64,000 bases of DNA from assembly GCA_013697785.1 (NCBI GenBank), contig JACCWE010000124.1:1-64000 (forward strand), given 5' to 3'. The DNA comes from Gemmatimonadaceae bacterium. Its GTDB lineage: Bacteria > Gemmatimonadota > Gemmatimonadetes > Gemmatimonadales > Gemmatimonadaceae. How positions within the stretch are numbered: position 1 is the first letter of the stretch; the number at the start of each line of letters is the position of its first letter. The position numbers and the translations under genes were made by a program. Shown one piece after another: positions 46,382 to 55,590 of the stretch. The notes under the pieces were generated by a model that saw only the letters and a list, made by a program, of their open reading frames with translations, was not told the DNA's origin and made no database searches.

Positions 46382-47299
46382 ATGACCGTGCTCGTCGTCG
46401 GATCCGTCGCCCTCGATTCCGTCGAGACTCCGTTCGGCAAGGCAGAAAACGTGATCGGAGGCTCTGCCACGTTCTTCGCCGCCTCCGCGAGCCTGCTCAC
46501 GAAGGTGCAGGTCGTCGGCATCGTCGGCAGCGACTATCCGGTGGAGAAGCTCGAGCGTCTCACGGCACGAGGCGTGGATCTAGCGGGGCTCGAGCACGCC
46601 GAGGGCGAGTCCTTTCGCTGGCGCGGCCGCTACCGCCACGATCTCAACTCGGCAGAGACGCTCGAGACGAAGCTCGGTGTCTTCTCGCACTTCGCGCCGA
46701 AGATTCCGGAGCAGTTCCGCGACACCCCCTTCGTCTTCCTCGGCAACATCGACCCGCGGCTCCAGCTCGAAGTGCTCCGCCAGGTTCGGAAGCCGAAGCT
46801 CGTCGCCTGCGACACGATGAACTTCTGGATCGAGAGTCGCCGGAACGATGTCCTCGCGCTTCTCAAGGAAGTCGATATGGTAATGCTCAACGATGGCGAG
46901 GCTCGGCAGCTCACCGACGAGACGAATCTCGTGAAGGCCGCGAAGTGGATCATGGGGCGCGGACCAAAGCACGTAATCATCAAGAAGGGCGAGCACGGCG
47001 CATTCATGTTCAACGAGAAGAACGTCTTCTTCGCGCCGGCATACCCGCTCGAGAGCGTCTTCGATCCCACGGGCGCGGGCGACTCTTTTGCCGGCGGCTT
47101 CTTCGGCTATCTGTCGCGCACCAACGACATCAGCGAGGCGAACATGCGCCGCGCCGTCGTCTGCGGATGTGCAATGGGGTCCTTCGCCGTCGAGCGCTTC
47201 TCCGTCGACCGCTTCTTCGAGATCACGGAAGCGGATCTCAATGCGCGCATCGACGAGTTCCGAAGGCTCGTCGCGTTCGAGAAGGAAGTCACCGGGTGA
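46382..47299 (+). CDS. PfkB-family carbohydrate/nucleoside kinase
   Basis: 305 residues. N-terminal signature VLVVGSVALDSVETPFGKAE, GGSATFFAASASLL, and C-terminal anion-hole/catalytic DPTGAGDSFAGGFFG with the catalytic Asp. Phosphorylates a hydroxymethyl group of a sugar or nucleoside. Substrate not readable; 'CDTMNFWIESRR' and 'MLNDGEARQLT' are features of a conserved subgroup often listed simply as sugar kinase. It overlaps purM by GTGA, which might hint at nucleoside metabolism. Bases 46336-46381 show no clear promoter. Confidence 0.85.
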   Translation: MTVLVVGSVALDSVETPFGKAENVIGGSATFFAASASLLTKVQVVGIVGSDYPVEKLERLTARGVDLAGLEHAEGESFRWRGRYRHDLNSAETLETKLGVFSHFAPKIPEQFRDTPFVFLGNIDPRLQLEVLRQVRKPKLVACDTMNFWIESRRNDVLALLKEVDMVMLNDGEARQLTDETNLVKAAKWIMGRGPKHVIIKKGEHGAFMFNEKNVFFAPAYPLESVFDPTGAGDSFAGGFFGYLSRTNDISEANMRRAVVCGCAMGSFAVERFSVDRFFEITEADLNARIDEFRRLVAFEKEVTG

Positions 47300-48321
47300 G
47301 CGCGCCGCTCGACTACCGCTCCGCGGGCGTCGATATCGATGCGGCCGAGGATTCGAAGGACCGCATCAGGTCGCTCGTCGAGTCGACGTTCACGGCTGGC
47401 ACTCGCGGTGCGTTCGGCGGCTTCGGCGGGATGTTCAAGATGCCCGAGGGGATGCGCTCGCCGCTCCTCGTCTCGAGCGCGGATGGCGTAGGCACGAAGC
47501 TCAAGCTCGCCATCGATGCCGGCGTGCATGATACCATCGGCCACGATCTCGTGAACCACTGCGTCAACGACATCCTCGTACAGGGCGCGCTGCCGCTCTT
47601 CTTCCTCGACTACGTGGCGTTCGGCACGCTCGTGCCGGAGGTTGTCGAGGCGGTGGTGCGCGGAGTGGCGGCGGGCTGCCGCGAGAATGGGTGCGCGCTG
47701 ATCGGCGGCGAGACGGCCGAGATGCCGGGGCTGTACACGCCGCCGGACTACGATCTCGCCGGCTTCATCGTCGGCTCGGTCGAAGAGAGCGCGGTGCTCG
47801 GCCCCGCGCGCGTTCGCACCGGAGATGTACTCATTGGCTTCGCCAGCAATGGTCTTCACACCAATGGCTTCTCGCTTGCACGGCGAATCGTGAGTGAGCG
47901 CATGAAGCTCGGTGCGCATGACACCTTTCCCGGCTCGAAGGGTACGGTGGCAGATGTGCTGCTGCGCGTGCATCGATCGTATCTAGCGGCGCTGCGCCCC
48001 GTGCTCGGCACGGTGCACGCGATGGCGCACATTACGGGCGGTGGTCTTCCGGGGAATCTGAATCGCGCGCTGCGAAGCGATGTCGACGCCGTAGTGAACA
48101 CGCAGAGCTGGACGATCCCTGATGAGTTTCTAACGCTCGAGAACGCCGGTGGCGTCGCGCGCGAGGAGATGTTGCGCGCGTTCAACATGGGTGTCGGAAT
48201 GGTAGTGCTCGCGGACGCTTCTGCGGCCGACTCGGTGATCGCTCACGCCGCGGCGGCGGGCGTGCCCGCATGGGTCCTCGGTGAGACACGACGCGGCACC
48301 GGGGCCGTCATCTTCGCGTAG
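47296..48321 (+). CDS. purM: Phosphoribosylformylglycinamidine cyclo-ligase PurM
   Basis: 341 residues from the GTG overlapping the kinase stop. ATP-dependent closure of the imidazole ring (FGAM to AIR) in purine synthesis. Motifs: YRSAGVDIDAAEDSK, SSADGVGTKLKLA, NHCVNDILVQGA, GGETAEMPGLY, and HITGGGLPGN. Length and motif order are standard. No other pur genes in the window. Confidence 0.97.
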   Translation: MSAPLDYRSAGVDIDAAEDSKDRIRSLVESTFTAGTRGAFGGFGGMFKMPEGMRSPLLVSSADGVGTKLKLAIDAGVHDTIGHDLVNHCVNDILVQGALPLFFLDYVAFGTLVPEVVEAVVRGVAAGCRENGCALIGGETAEMPGLYTPPDYDLAGFIVGSVEESAVLGPARVRTGDVLIGFASNGLHTNGFSLARRIVSERMKLGAHDTFPGSKGTVADVLLRVHRSYLAALRPVLGTVHAMAHITGGGLPGNLNRALRSDVDAVVNTQSWTIPDEFLTLENAGGVAREEMLRAFNMGVGMVVLADASAADSVIAHAAAAGVPAWVLGETRRGTGAVIFA

Positions 48322-48337
48322 CGCTTCTGGAGGCCCG

Positions 48338-49327
48338 ATGGACATTCGTCATGGTTCACTCGTAGTTGCATTCGCGCTTGGCGCTGCCGCCGCGCTCCCC
48401 GCACAGTCGATCGATCCGCACTGCACCGACCCTTCGATCGTCGGCGTCGCTCATCAGGGCGGCGACGCATGCCAGAAGGTCGCTGACTTGTTCAACTATA
48501 TGAACATGCAGATCGGCACTTGGGTCGCCGGAGGAAATCCGACGCTGGGCCAGGGTGGCACGCTCGGCGGCCTCGGGCATTTTGCGGTGGGCGTTCGCGC
48601 CAACGTGATGAAGGCGACGATTCCAAAGGTCGACGAGATCAACGTGCAGCCGGGACCGCCTGTCGCGACGAACATCCCGAGCAGCGACAAGTGGGTGGGA
48701 CTTCCATCCGTTGATGTTGCGGTCGGCATCTTCAAGGGCTTTCCGGTCGGCGTCACGACGATTGGTGGAATCGATGCGCTCGTGAACGTTTCCTATCTTC
48801 CGACGTACACGAAGAACTCGATTCACGTCGGCGCGCAGGACAATAAATGGAATATCGGATTCGGCGGTCGCCTCGGAATCATCCAGGAGTCGTTGCTTCT
48901 TCCGGGCGTGGGTGTCTCGTACATGATCCGCGATCTTCCCACCGCGGAGCTCAGTGGTGAGGACAACTCGGGGAACACGGTAACCATTTCCGACTACAAG
49001 ATCCGCACGAAGCAGTGGCGGTTGACTGCCAGCAAGAAGCTGCTCTTTCTAGGGCTCGCGGCCGGAGTCGGCCAGGACAAGTACGACACCAAGGCATCGC
49101 TGACGTACAACGTGGACGGGAACACGCCGAACGCACCGATCGCGCTGCACATCTCGCCCACACGCACGAACTATTTCGCAGATCTCTCCTTCAATCTTCT
49201 CCTCTTGCGTCTGGTGGCCGAGGTGGGGCGGGTGACCGGCGGCAACGTCGCGACGTACAACAGCTTCTCGACCGATGCGAGCGCCGCGCGCACGTACGGC
49301 TCGCTCGGGATACGCATTGGTCTCTGA
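48338..49327 (+). CDS. Secreted beta-rich (outer-membrane-barrel-like) protein
   Basis: 329 residues from the ATG at 48338, preceded by CTGGAGG (48327-48333). Signal peptide MDIRHGSLVVAFALGAAAALPAQS. The mature part has two Cys near the start (PHCTDP, DACQKV, a possible disulfide) and alternating beta strands (GLPSVDVAVGIFKGFPVGV, WNIGFGGRLGIIQ) ending in YGSLGIRIGL. Looks like a small outer-membrane barrel. No family named with confidence. Its 3' end overlaps the presumed ribD start by 11 bases. Confidence 0.6.
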   Translation: MDIRHGSLVVAFALGAAAALPAQSIDPHCTDPSIVGVAHQGGDACQKVADLFNYMNMQIGTWVAGGNPTLGQGGTLGGLGHFAVGVRANVMKATIPKVDEINVQPGPPVATNIPSSDKWVGLPSVDVAVGIFKGFPVGVTTIGGIDALVNVSYLPTYTKNSIHVGAQDNKWNIGFGGRLGIIQESLLLPGVGVSYMIRDLPTAELSGEDNSGNTVTISDYKIRTKQWRLTASKKLLFLGLAAGVGQDKYDTKASLTYNVDGNTPNAPIALHISPTRTNYFADLSFNLLLLRLVAEVGRVTGGNVATYNSFSTDASAARTYGSLGIRIGL

Positions 49328-50420
49328 TCAGGGCGACAGCGACGCGGCGTACATGCGCCGCGCGCTCGAGCTGGCGCGCAGGGGATGGGGGCAGACGGCG
49401 CCGAACCCACTGGTCGGCGCCGTCGTCGTTCGCGATGACGAAGTGGTGGGTGAGGGATTTCACAGGCGCTTCGGCGAGGCGCACGCCGAGGTAGAGGCGC
49501 TGCGCGGTGCCGGCGACCGCGCGAAGGGCTCCACCGTGTACGTGACGCTCGAACCGTGCGCGCACACCGGGAAGACTCCTCCGTGCGCCGATGCGCTAGT
49601 CGCCGCCGGCGTCGCGCGCGTCGTCATCGCCGCGCGCGATCCAAATCCGCGCGCGGCCGGCGGCGTCGAGCGCCTTCGCGCGGCGGGGATCGATGTCCAG
49701 AGCGGCGTAGAGGAGAACGCTGCACGCGAGCTCGACGCGCCATTCTTTCACTCGTTCGTCGAGCAGCGTCCCTGGATCACGCTCAAGCTCGCGCTCTCGC
49801 TCGACGCAGCCCTCGCCGATGCGGCGGGACACTCGCGCTGGATTACCGGCGACGAGTCGCGGCGCGCGGTACACGAGATGCGCGCGGGAAGTGATGCCGT
49901 AGGCGTCGGCATCGGCACCGCGCTCGCCGACGACCCGTCGCTCACCGTGCGCGACGCGACGGCGCCGCGAATCGCGCCGACGAGGATCGTCTTCGATCGC
50001 GCGGCTCGCCTTCCGCTCGGCTCTGTGCTCGCCACCACCGCGCGCGATGTCCCGACCATCGTCGTCGCCGAGTCTCCGCCCGCCGCACGGGTCCTGGGCC
50101 TCGAGTCCCTGGGCGTGCGCGTCGTTCAGGGTGCGTCGCTCCGTGCCGCGCTCGATGCGCTGGGCACGTTGGGGCTCCGTTCGCTGCTCGTAGAGGGGGG
50201 CGCGCGCATCGCCGGTGCCCTCATCGGCGCCGGAATGGTCGATCGTCTGGTTATCTTTCAGGGGTCGGCGATCTTCGGTGCGGGCGCGCTCGGCGCGTTC
50301 GCATTCGTTGCGCCAACGGAGGTCGAGCGCGCGCCGGCATGGCGCGCGCTCGTGCGGCGCGAGATCGGCGCGGACACGATGACCGTGTATGCCCCGCCGT
50401 CGAGCGGCCCGCTCTCTTGA
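49317..50420 (+). CDS. ribD: Riboflavin biosynthesis bifunctional deaminase/reductase RibD
   Basis: 367 residues from a TTG at 49317; the ATG at 49353 (MRRALELARRG) is the alternative, but RibD proteins usually carry about ten residues before that Met. N-terminal deaminase: GEAHAEVEAL and PCAHTGKTPPCADAL give the zinc ligands. C-terminal reductase: ITLKLALSLDAALA, WITGDESRRAVH and LLVEGGARIAGALI. Deaminates then reduces the pyrimidinone from the RibA step. First gene of a rib operon; no FMN riboswitch can fit upstream. Confidence 0.95.
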   Translation: MVSDQGDSDAAYMRRALELARRGWGQTAPNPLVGAVVVRDDEVVGEGFHRRFGEAHAEVEALRGAGDRAKGSTVYVTLEPCAHTGKTPPCADALVAAGVARVVIAARDPNPRAAGGVERLRAAGIDVQSGVEENAARELDAPFFHSFVEQRPWITLKLALSLDAALADAAGHSRWITGDESRRAVHEMRAGSDAVGVGIGTALADDPSLTVRDATAPRIAPTRIVFDRAARLPLGSVLATTARDVPTIVVAESPPAARVLGLESLGVRVVQGASLRAALDALGTLGLRSLLVEGGARIAGALIGAGMVDRLVIFQGSAIFGAGALGAFAFVAPTEVERAPAWRALVRREIGADTMTVYAPPSSGPLS

Positions 50421-50438
50421 ATCGATGGAATCGCACGC

Positions 50439-51041
50439 ATGTTCACGGGGCTCGTGGAGGATGTCGGAACGATCGAGCAGGTGCGGCACACGCCGGCCGG
50501 GCGTGAGCTGCGCGTGCGCAGTCGCTACGACGACCTGACGAGCGGGGAGAGCATCGCGCTCGATGGCGCGTGCCTCACCGTTCGCGAGCACGGCTCCAAA
50601 TGGTTCACCGTCGCCGCCGTCACGACCACGCTCGAGCGCACGACTATCGGAGAGTGGGATACAGGGCGCCATGTGAATCTCGAGCGCGCGATGGTGGCGG
50701 GCTCGCGTTTTGGCGGACACATGGTGCTCGGCCATGTCGACGGCGTGGGCACCGTCACCGAGATCGAGGCGCAGGGCGACGCGCTTCTCGTCAATCTCGC
50801 GATTCCGGACGGTCTCGCCGAGCTAATGATCCCGCACGGCTCACTCACCGTCGACGGCGTGAGCCTCACCGTGAACGATCTCCCGCAACCGGACGTCGTG
50901 CAGCTCTCGCTCATCGAGTACACGCTCTCCCACACCACACTCGGCGAGCTGCGCATCGGGCAGCACGTGCAAATCGAAGGCGACGTAATCGGAAAATACG
51001 CGCGTCGAATGTTGGCTCCATATCAGCAGGCTCAGGACTGA
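50439..51041 (+). CDS. ribE: Riboflavin synthase alpha chain
   Basis: 200 residues, two lumazine-binding barrels: MFTGLVEDVGTIEQV and SIALDGACLTV in the first, GHMVLGHVDGVGTV and LTVDGVSLTVN in the second. Dismutates two 6,7-dimethyl-8-ribityllumazine molecules to riboflavin. Eighteen bases after ribD and two before ribBA. The same gene is called ribC in Bacillus nomenclature's neighbours, so symbol use differs between organisms. Confidence 0.96.
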   Translation: MFTGLVEDVGTIEQVRHTPAGRELRVRSRYDDLTSGESIALDGACLTVREHGSKWFTVAAVTTTLERTTIGEWDTGRHVNLERAMVAGSRFGGHMVLGHVDGVGTVTEIEAQGDALLVNLAIPDGLAELMIPHGSLTVDGVSLTVNDLPQPDVVQLSLIEYTLSHTTLGELRIGQHVQIEGDVIGKYARRMLAPYQQAQD

Positions 51042-51043
51042 CA

Positions 51044-52252
51044 ATGGCATTTGCAACCATACAGGAAGCGATCGAGGCGATTCGCAACGGCGAGATGCTC
51101 ATCGTCGCGGACGACGAAGATCGCGAGAACGAGGGAGATCTCATCTGCGCCGCCGAGCTGGTGACGCCCGAGATCATCAATTTCATGGCGAAGCGCGCGA
51201 GCGGATTGATCTGCCTGGCGCTCACCCCCGAACGCTGCGACCAGCTCGGGCTCGGGCTCATCGGCGAGGGGAACATCGACGCGCTGCGAACGGCGTACAC
51301 GCAAAGCATCGACGCAGCGCCGAAGTACGGGATCACGACCGGCATCAGCGCGCAGGACCGCGCGACGACGATCCGTGTCGCAGCCGATCCGGCGAGCGGC
51401 CCCAACGACGTTCGGTATGGCGGGCACGTGCAGCCGCTGCGCGCGCGGCCGGGCGGCGTGCTGGAGCGGGTCGGCCACACCGAGACGTCGATCGATCTCG
51501 CGCGCCTCGCGGGGCTGGCGCCGGCGGGGGTAGTCTGCGAGATCCTTCGCGACGACGATGGCGCGCCTGCGCGCAGACCACAGCTCGAGGAGTTCGCGGC
51601 CGAGCACAAACTCAAGTTCATCACCGTTGCGCAGCTCGTGGCCTACCGGCTGCAGACCGAGCGACTCGTGCACCGTGTCGCCGAGGCGCGGCTGCCGACG
51701 GAGTTCGGTGTATGGCGAATCATCGGCTACCACAACGATGTCGATGATCGCGAGCACGTCGCGCTCGTGCACGGCGACGTCGATCAGGGTGAGAGCATCC
51801 TGGTCCGCATGCACTCGAAGTGCCTGACGGGCGATGTCTTCGGCTCGATGCGCTGCGACTGCGGCTGGCAGCTGCACGCTGCGATGGCGCAGATCGAAAA
51901 GGCGGGGAAGGGAGTGGTCGTGTATCTGGATCAGGAGGGGCGAGGCATCGGGCTCCTCAACAAGATCAAGGCGTACGCGCTGCAGGACGGCGGCGCGGAC
52001 ACCGTAGAGGCGAACACCCGGCTCGGCTTCGAGCCCGATCTCCGCAACTACGGCATCGGCGCGCAGATTCTCCTCGATCTCGGGCTTCGCTCGATCAGGC
52101 CGATGACGAACAATCCGCGCAAGATCGTCGGCCTCGAGGGCTACGGGCTCCATGTCGAGGAGCGCGTGCCGATTCACGCGCCCGAGACTGCCGAGAATCG
52201 CGACTATCTCATCGCCAAGCACACCAAGCTCGGCCACCTGCTCGCGCACTGA
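51044..52252 (+). CDS. ribBA: Bifunctional DHBP synthase / GTP cyclohydrolase II RibBA
   Basis: 402 residues. N-terminal RibB domain (about 1-200) with DDEDRENEGDLICAAE, YGITTGISAQDRATTI and GHTETSIDLARLAGL makes dihydroxybutanone phosphate from ribulose-5-phosphate. C-terminal RibA domain with the zinc motif CLTGDVFGSMRCDCG, DQEGRGIGLLNKI and MTNNPRKI opens GTP. Start ATG at 51044; the longer frame covers ribE. Both domains have their key residues, so both activities should be present. Confidence 0.96.
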   Translation: MAFATIQEAIEAIRNGEMLIVADDEDRENEGDLICAAELVTPEIINFMAKRASGLICLALTPERCDQLGLGLIGEGNIDALRTAYTQSIDAAPKYGITTGISAQDRATTIRVAADPASGPNDVRYGGHVQPLRARPGGVLERVGHTETSIDLARLAGLAPAGVVCEILRDDDGAPARRPQLEEFAAEHKLKFITVAQLVAYRLQTERLVHRVAEARLPTEFGVWRIIGYHNDVDDREHVALVHGDVDQGESILVRMHSKCLTGDVFGSMRCDCGWQLHAAMAQIEKAGKGVVVYLDQEGRGIGLLNKIKAYALQDGGADTVEANTRLGFEPDLRNYGIGAQILLDLGLRSIRPMTNNPRKIVGLEGYGLHVEERVPIHAPETAENRDYLIAKHTKLGHLLAH

Positions 52253-52728
52253 TGACGGATTTCGTCGGCATTCCGGACATGTCGGGAAAGCATGTCGCGA
52301 TCGTCGTCAGTCGCTTCAACGAGAGTGTGACGCAGAAGCTCGTCGACGGCGCGATCGATGCGCTCGAGCGGCACAACGGCGCGCGCGAGGACATCGACGT
52401 GGTGTGGGTGCCCGGTGCGTGGGAGCTTCCCTCGGCCACGCGCGCGCTTCTCGCCACCGAGCGCTACGACGCGATCGTCGCGCTCGGCGCCGTGATCCGC
52501 GGCGAGACGCCGCACTTCGACTTCGTCGCGGGCGAGGCGTCGCGCGGACTGGCTGAGGCGGGCGCGGACTTCGATGTGCCGATCGGATTCGGGTTGCTCA
52601 CGACCGATACGGTGGAGCAGGCCGAAGCGCGCGCGGGCGGCGCGCACGGCAATAAGGGATGGGATGCGGCACTCGCCGCGCTCGAGATGATGGATCTTTT
52701 CGAAAGGCTGCGTGCGCGCGAAGGTTGA
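52252..52728 (+). CDS. ribH: 6,7-dimethyl-8-ribityllumazine synthase RibH
   Basis: 158 residues; ATG at 52252 shares its A with the ribBA stop (TGATG). Condenses the RibD-pathway amine with dihydroxybutanone phosphate. Motifs VVSRFNESVTQKLVDGA, VPGAWELP, ALGAVIRGETPHFDF (with the catalytic His) and NKGWDAALAALEM. Ends 17 bases inside nusB. Forms icosahedral or pentameric assemblies in the cytoplasm (family knowledge). Confidence 0.96.
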   Translation: MTDFVGIPDMSGKHVAIVVSRFNESVTQKLVDGAIDALERHNGAREDIDVVWVPGAWELPSATRALLATERYDAIVALGAVIRGETPHFDFVAGEASRGLAEAGADFDVPIGFGLLTTDTVEQAEARAGGAHGNKGWDAALAALEMMDLFERLRAREG

Positions 52729-53128
52729 GACGAGGGCGCGCGCGAGGGCGCTACAGGCATTGTACGCGTGGGATATGAGGCCGGGCCAGCAGCTCGAGCG
52801 CGTCGCCGCACAGATCTGGGATGATCTCCACGTGCCGCCGGATGAGCGCAAGCGTGCGGCCGTGCTGGTGCGACGCGTGATCGACGAGGGCGCGGAAATC
52901 GACCGTGCACTGCGCGAGGTGACAGTGAACTGGCGGCTCGAGCGCATCGGCGCCATCGAGCGGTCGGTGCTCCGGCTCGGCAGCGCGGAGCTCGCCCTCG
53001 ACGACACGCCGCCGCGGGTCGTCATCCAGGAAGGGGTGAAGCTGGCCGAGCGATACGGGAGCGCGCAGAGCGCACGATTCGTGAACGGCGTGCTCGATGC
53101 GCTCGCACGGCAAATGGGCAAGCTCTAG
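52712..53128 (+). CDS. nusB: Transcription antitermination factor NusB
   Basis: 138 residues from a GTG overlapping ribH. All-helical RNA-binding factor for rRNA antitermination, working with NusE (S10). 'RARALQALYAWDM' at the N-terminus and 'PPRVVIQEGVKLAERYGSAQ' then 'FVNGVLDALAR' near the end are typical. ribH-nusB linkage is widespread. The stop TAG shares a base with the GTG of the glycosyltransferase. Confidence 0.93.
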   Translation: MRAKVETRARARALQALYAWDMRPGQQLERVAAQIWDDLHVPPDERKRAAVLVRRVIDEGAEIDRALREVTVNWRLERIGAIERSVLRLGSAELALDDTPPRVVIQEGVKLAERYGSAQSARFVNGVLDALARQMGKL

Positions 53129-54237
53129 TGAAGGTGCTCGTGGTCAACTGGCAGGACCGCGAAAATCCCCAGGCCGGCGGGGCCGAGATTCATCTGCACG
53201 AGATCTTCGGCCGGCTGGCCCGACGCGGACACGACGTGACGCTGCTCTGCGGCGGGTGGAAGGGCGCGCCGCGGCGTGCAATGCTCGACGGGATGTCGGT
53301 GCATCGCGTCGGCACGAGATACACCTTCCAGTTTCTGGCGCACCGCTACTACGAACGCGCGCTCGCTGCAGAGAACGCCGACGTGCTCGTCGAGGACATC
53401 AACAAGGTCCCGCTCTGGACGCCGCGCTGGGGAGCGAAGCGAACGGTGGCGCTCGTTCCGCATCTCTTCGGCAGTACCGCCTTCCAGGAAGTGCCCGCGC
53501 CCATGGCCGCGGCGGTCTGGCTCCAGGAGCGACCGATTGGTCTCATTTATGGCAAGGTTCCATTCGAGGCGATCAGCGAGTCCACCGCCGACGATCTCGC
53601 CGCCCGCGGCATCGCGCGTACGCGGATCGCCGTCATTCATCCGGGAATCGACACCGAGGCGTACACTCCCGATGCCACGGAACGGTCGCCCGTGCCGCTC
53701 GTGGCCTACCTGGGGCGGCTCAAGCGGTACAAGCGCGTGGACTTGATCATTCGGGCATTTGCCGCGATGCGGAATCCAACCGCCCAGCTCGCGATCGCGG
53801 GCACCGGAGATCATCGCGCGGCCCTCGAAGCGCTCGCCCACTCGCTTGACCTCGGCGATCGCGTGAAGTTTCTTGGATTCATATCCGAGCCGCAGAAGCT
53901 CACGCTGCTCAGAAGTGCGTGGGTGCTTGCCTTCACATCTCCAAAGGAAGGGTGGGGGATTACGAATCTCGAGGCTGCCGCATGCGCAACGCCGGTCGTT
54001 GCATCGAGCTCGCCAGGGCTCCGCGAATCCGTGGTGGATGGTGAGACCGGGTTCCTCGTGCCGCACGGCGATCTCCCCGCGCTCGCGCACGCGCTCGAGC
54101 GTGTGGTGAGCGATCCTGCCCTCGTTGCATCCCTCGGCGCCGCCGGGCGCCGCTTCGCATCGCGCTTTACCTGGGATGCGGCGGCCGAGCAGACGGAGGC
54201 GCATCTCGCGCGCGTCGTGGCGGAGAACGCTGCATGA
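53128..54237 (+). CDS. Glycosyltransferase family 4
   Basis: 369 residues, GT-B fold. N-terminal 'NPQAGGAEIHLHEIFGRLARRGHDV' is the acceptor-domain glycine loop; the C-terminal domain has YLGRLKRYKRVDLII, LAIAGTGDHR and 'SPKEGWGITNLEAAACATPVV', which includes the EX7E pattern. Transfers a sugar from a nucleotide donor, probably to a lipid- or surface-linked acceptor at the inner membrane. Donor and acceptor cannot be read. Sits between nusB and hprK, overlapping both. Confidence 0.87.
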   Translation: MKVLVVNWQDRENPQAGGAEIHLHEIFGRLARRGHDVTLLCGGWKGAPRRAMLDGMSVHRVGTRYTFQFLAHRYYERALAAENADVLVEDINKVPLWTPRWGAKRTVALVPHLFGSTAFQEVPAPMAAAVWLQERPIGLIYGKVPFEAISESTADDLAARGIARTRIAVIHPGIDTEAYTPDATERSPVPLVAYLGRLKRYKRVDLIIRAFAAMRNPTAQLAIAGTGDHRAALEALAHSLDLGDRVKFLGFISEPQKLTLLRSAWVLAFTSPKEGWGITNLEAAACATPVVASSSPGLRESVVDGETGFLVPHGDLPALAHALERVVSDPALVASLGAAGRRFASRFTWDAAAEQTEAHLARVVAENAA

Positions 54238-55205
54238 GAAAGACCTTCACCGTCGAGCGCGTGCTCGAGCTCATGCGCGAGCCGCTGCAGCTCGAGCTCC
54301 TGAGCGATGACGCTGGTCTCGCGCGCGAGATTCTGAGCAGCGAAGTCTCGAGTCCGGGGCTGGTGCTCGCCGGCTATGTCGACCGCTTCCCGGCGCATCG
54401 CGTGCTCGTCTTCGGCGAGACCGAGATGACCTATCTCGCGTCGCTCACGGCAACGCGGCGCCGCAAGGTGATGGAGCTGTTCTTCTCCTTCGAGGTCCCG
54501 TGCGTCGTCGTCACCAAAGGGCAGAGCGTGCCCGAGGAGATGTTGCTCGCGTCGCGCCACCGCGGCGTGCCGATCCTGCGCAGCGCGCTCAAGACGGCCG
54601 AATTTTTCGCGCGTGTGAAGCCGGCGATCGCCGAGGAGTTCTCGCCGACGACGACGCTGCACGGATCGCTCGCCGATGTCTATGGAGTCGGGCTGCTGTT
54701 CGTCGGTCAGAGCGGCATCGGCAAGTCCGAGTGCGTGCTCGATCTCGTCGAGCGCGGGCATCGCCTGGTTGCCGATGATCTCGTGATCGCGACCCGTCGC
54801 GGGCACGATGTCATCATCGGGCGCGGCCACGAGCTGCAGCGGCATCACATGGAGATCCGCGGCGTCGGCATCGTCGATGTGCAGGCGATCTTCGGCATCC
54901 GCGCCGTGCGTCTGCAGAAGCGCATTGAGGTGATCGTCAAGCTCGAGGCATGGGACAAGGCAGAGGGGATCGATCGGACGGGGCTCGACGAGACGACCAC
55001 GACCATCCTCGACGTGCCGATTCCGACCGCGGTCATTCCGCTCAATCCGGGCAAGAACATCACGGTCGTCGCCGAAGTCGTTGCGATGACCCACCTGCTT
55101 CGCTTCGGTGGCGTCAACACCGCCGAAGCGTTCAACGAGCGGCTGATTGGGCGCATGCGCACGGCCGCGAATGTACGCCAGTATCTGGCGGAAGATGATG
55201 AGTGA
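54234..55205 (+). CDS. hprK: HPr kinase/phosphorylase HprK
   Basis: 323 residues. Phosphorylates HPr on Ser46 with ATP or pyrophosphate and reverses the reaction. N-terminal DRTGG-like domain (GYVDRFPAHRVLVFGETE), central Walker A GQSGIGKSE (residues 158-166), catalytic LVADD, and the C-terminal signature MEIRGVGIVDVQAIFG. Full length, unlike the truncated alphaproteobacterial forms. It heads the PTS gene set and overlaps the EIIA gene. The target Ser46 is conserved in the HPr of this operon. Confidence 0.96.
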   Translation: MRKTFTVERVLELMREPLQLELLSDDAGLAREILSSEVSSPGLVLAGYVDRFPAHRVLVFGETEMTYLASLTATRRRKVMELFFSFEVPCVVVTKGQSVPEEMLLASRHRGVPILRSALKTAEFFARVKPAIAEEFSPTTTLHGSLADVYGVGLLFVGQSGIGKSECVLDLVERGHRLVADDLVIATRRGHDVIIGRGHELQRHHMEIRGVGIVDVQAIFGIRAVRLQKRIEVIVKLEAWDKAEGIDRTGLDETTTTILDVPIPTAVIPLNPGKNITVVAEVVAMTHLLRFGGVNTAEAFNERLIGRMRTAANVRQYLAEDDE

Positions 55206-55590
55206 TTCGGTGTCGATCGTGCTCGCACATGGGCAGCTCGCGGCGGGGCTCGTCTCCGCGGTCGAGCAGATCACGGGGATGGGAAATCGCTTCGTGGCGA
55301 TGTCCAATACGGGATGCAGCGGCGCGGAGCTCGAGAAGCGCCTGCGGGAAGTGGTCGAGCAGACCGGCGCTCGAGTCGTCTTCACGGATCTTCCCGCGGG
55401 CAGCTGCAACATCGCCGCCTTCCGCCTGCTGCGCGACAAGGATGTTATAGTGGTGAGCGGGGTGAATCTGCCGACGCTCCTGCACTTCGTGACGCATCCG
55501 CAGCTGTCGCCGGAAGAAGCGGCGACGGAAGCCGTGGAGCGCGGCGCTCCGACCCTGCGAGTGACGCTCGGGACGCCACGTGGCAATTGA
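55195..55590 (+). CDS. PTS mannose-class EIIA component
   Basis: 131 residues (130 if the second ATG at 55198 is used). Phospho-acceptor His in SIVLAHGQLAAGL (residue 12 or 11), then VVFTDLPAGSCNIAAF and VSGVNLPTLLHF, the three diagnostic segments of EIIA-Man. Takes phosphate from HPr and passes it to EIIB. Overlaps hprK (11 bases) and EIIB (11 bases). Substrate cannot be told from EIIA. Confidence 0.93.
   Translation: MMSDSVSIVLAHGQLAAGLVSAVEQITGMGNRFVAMSNTGCSGAELEKRLREVVEQTGARVVFTDLPAGSCNIAAFRLLRDKDVIVVSGVNLPTLLHFVTHPQLSPEEAATEAVERGAPTLRVTLGTPRGN

Noticed and set aside
48322-49316. FMN riboswitch for the rib operon
   Set aside because: ribD overlaps the preceding barrel gene and no RFN-like conserved stems are seen in the 16-base gap upstream of that gene.
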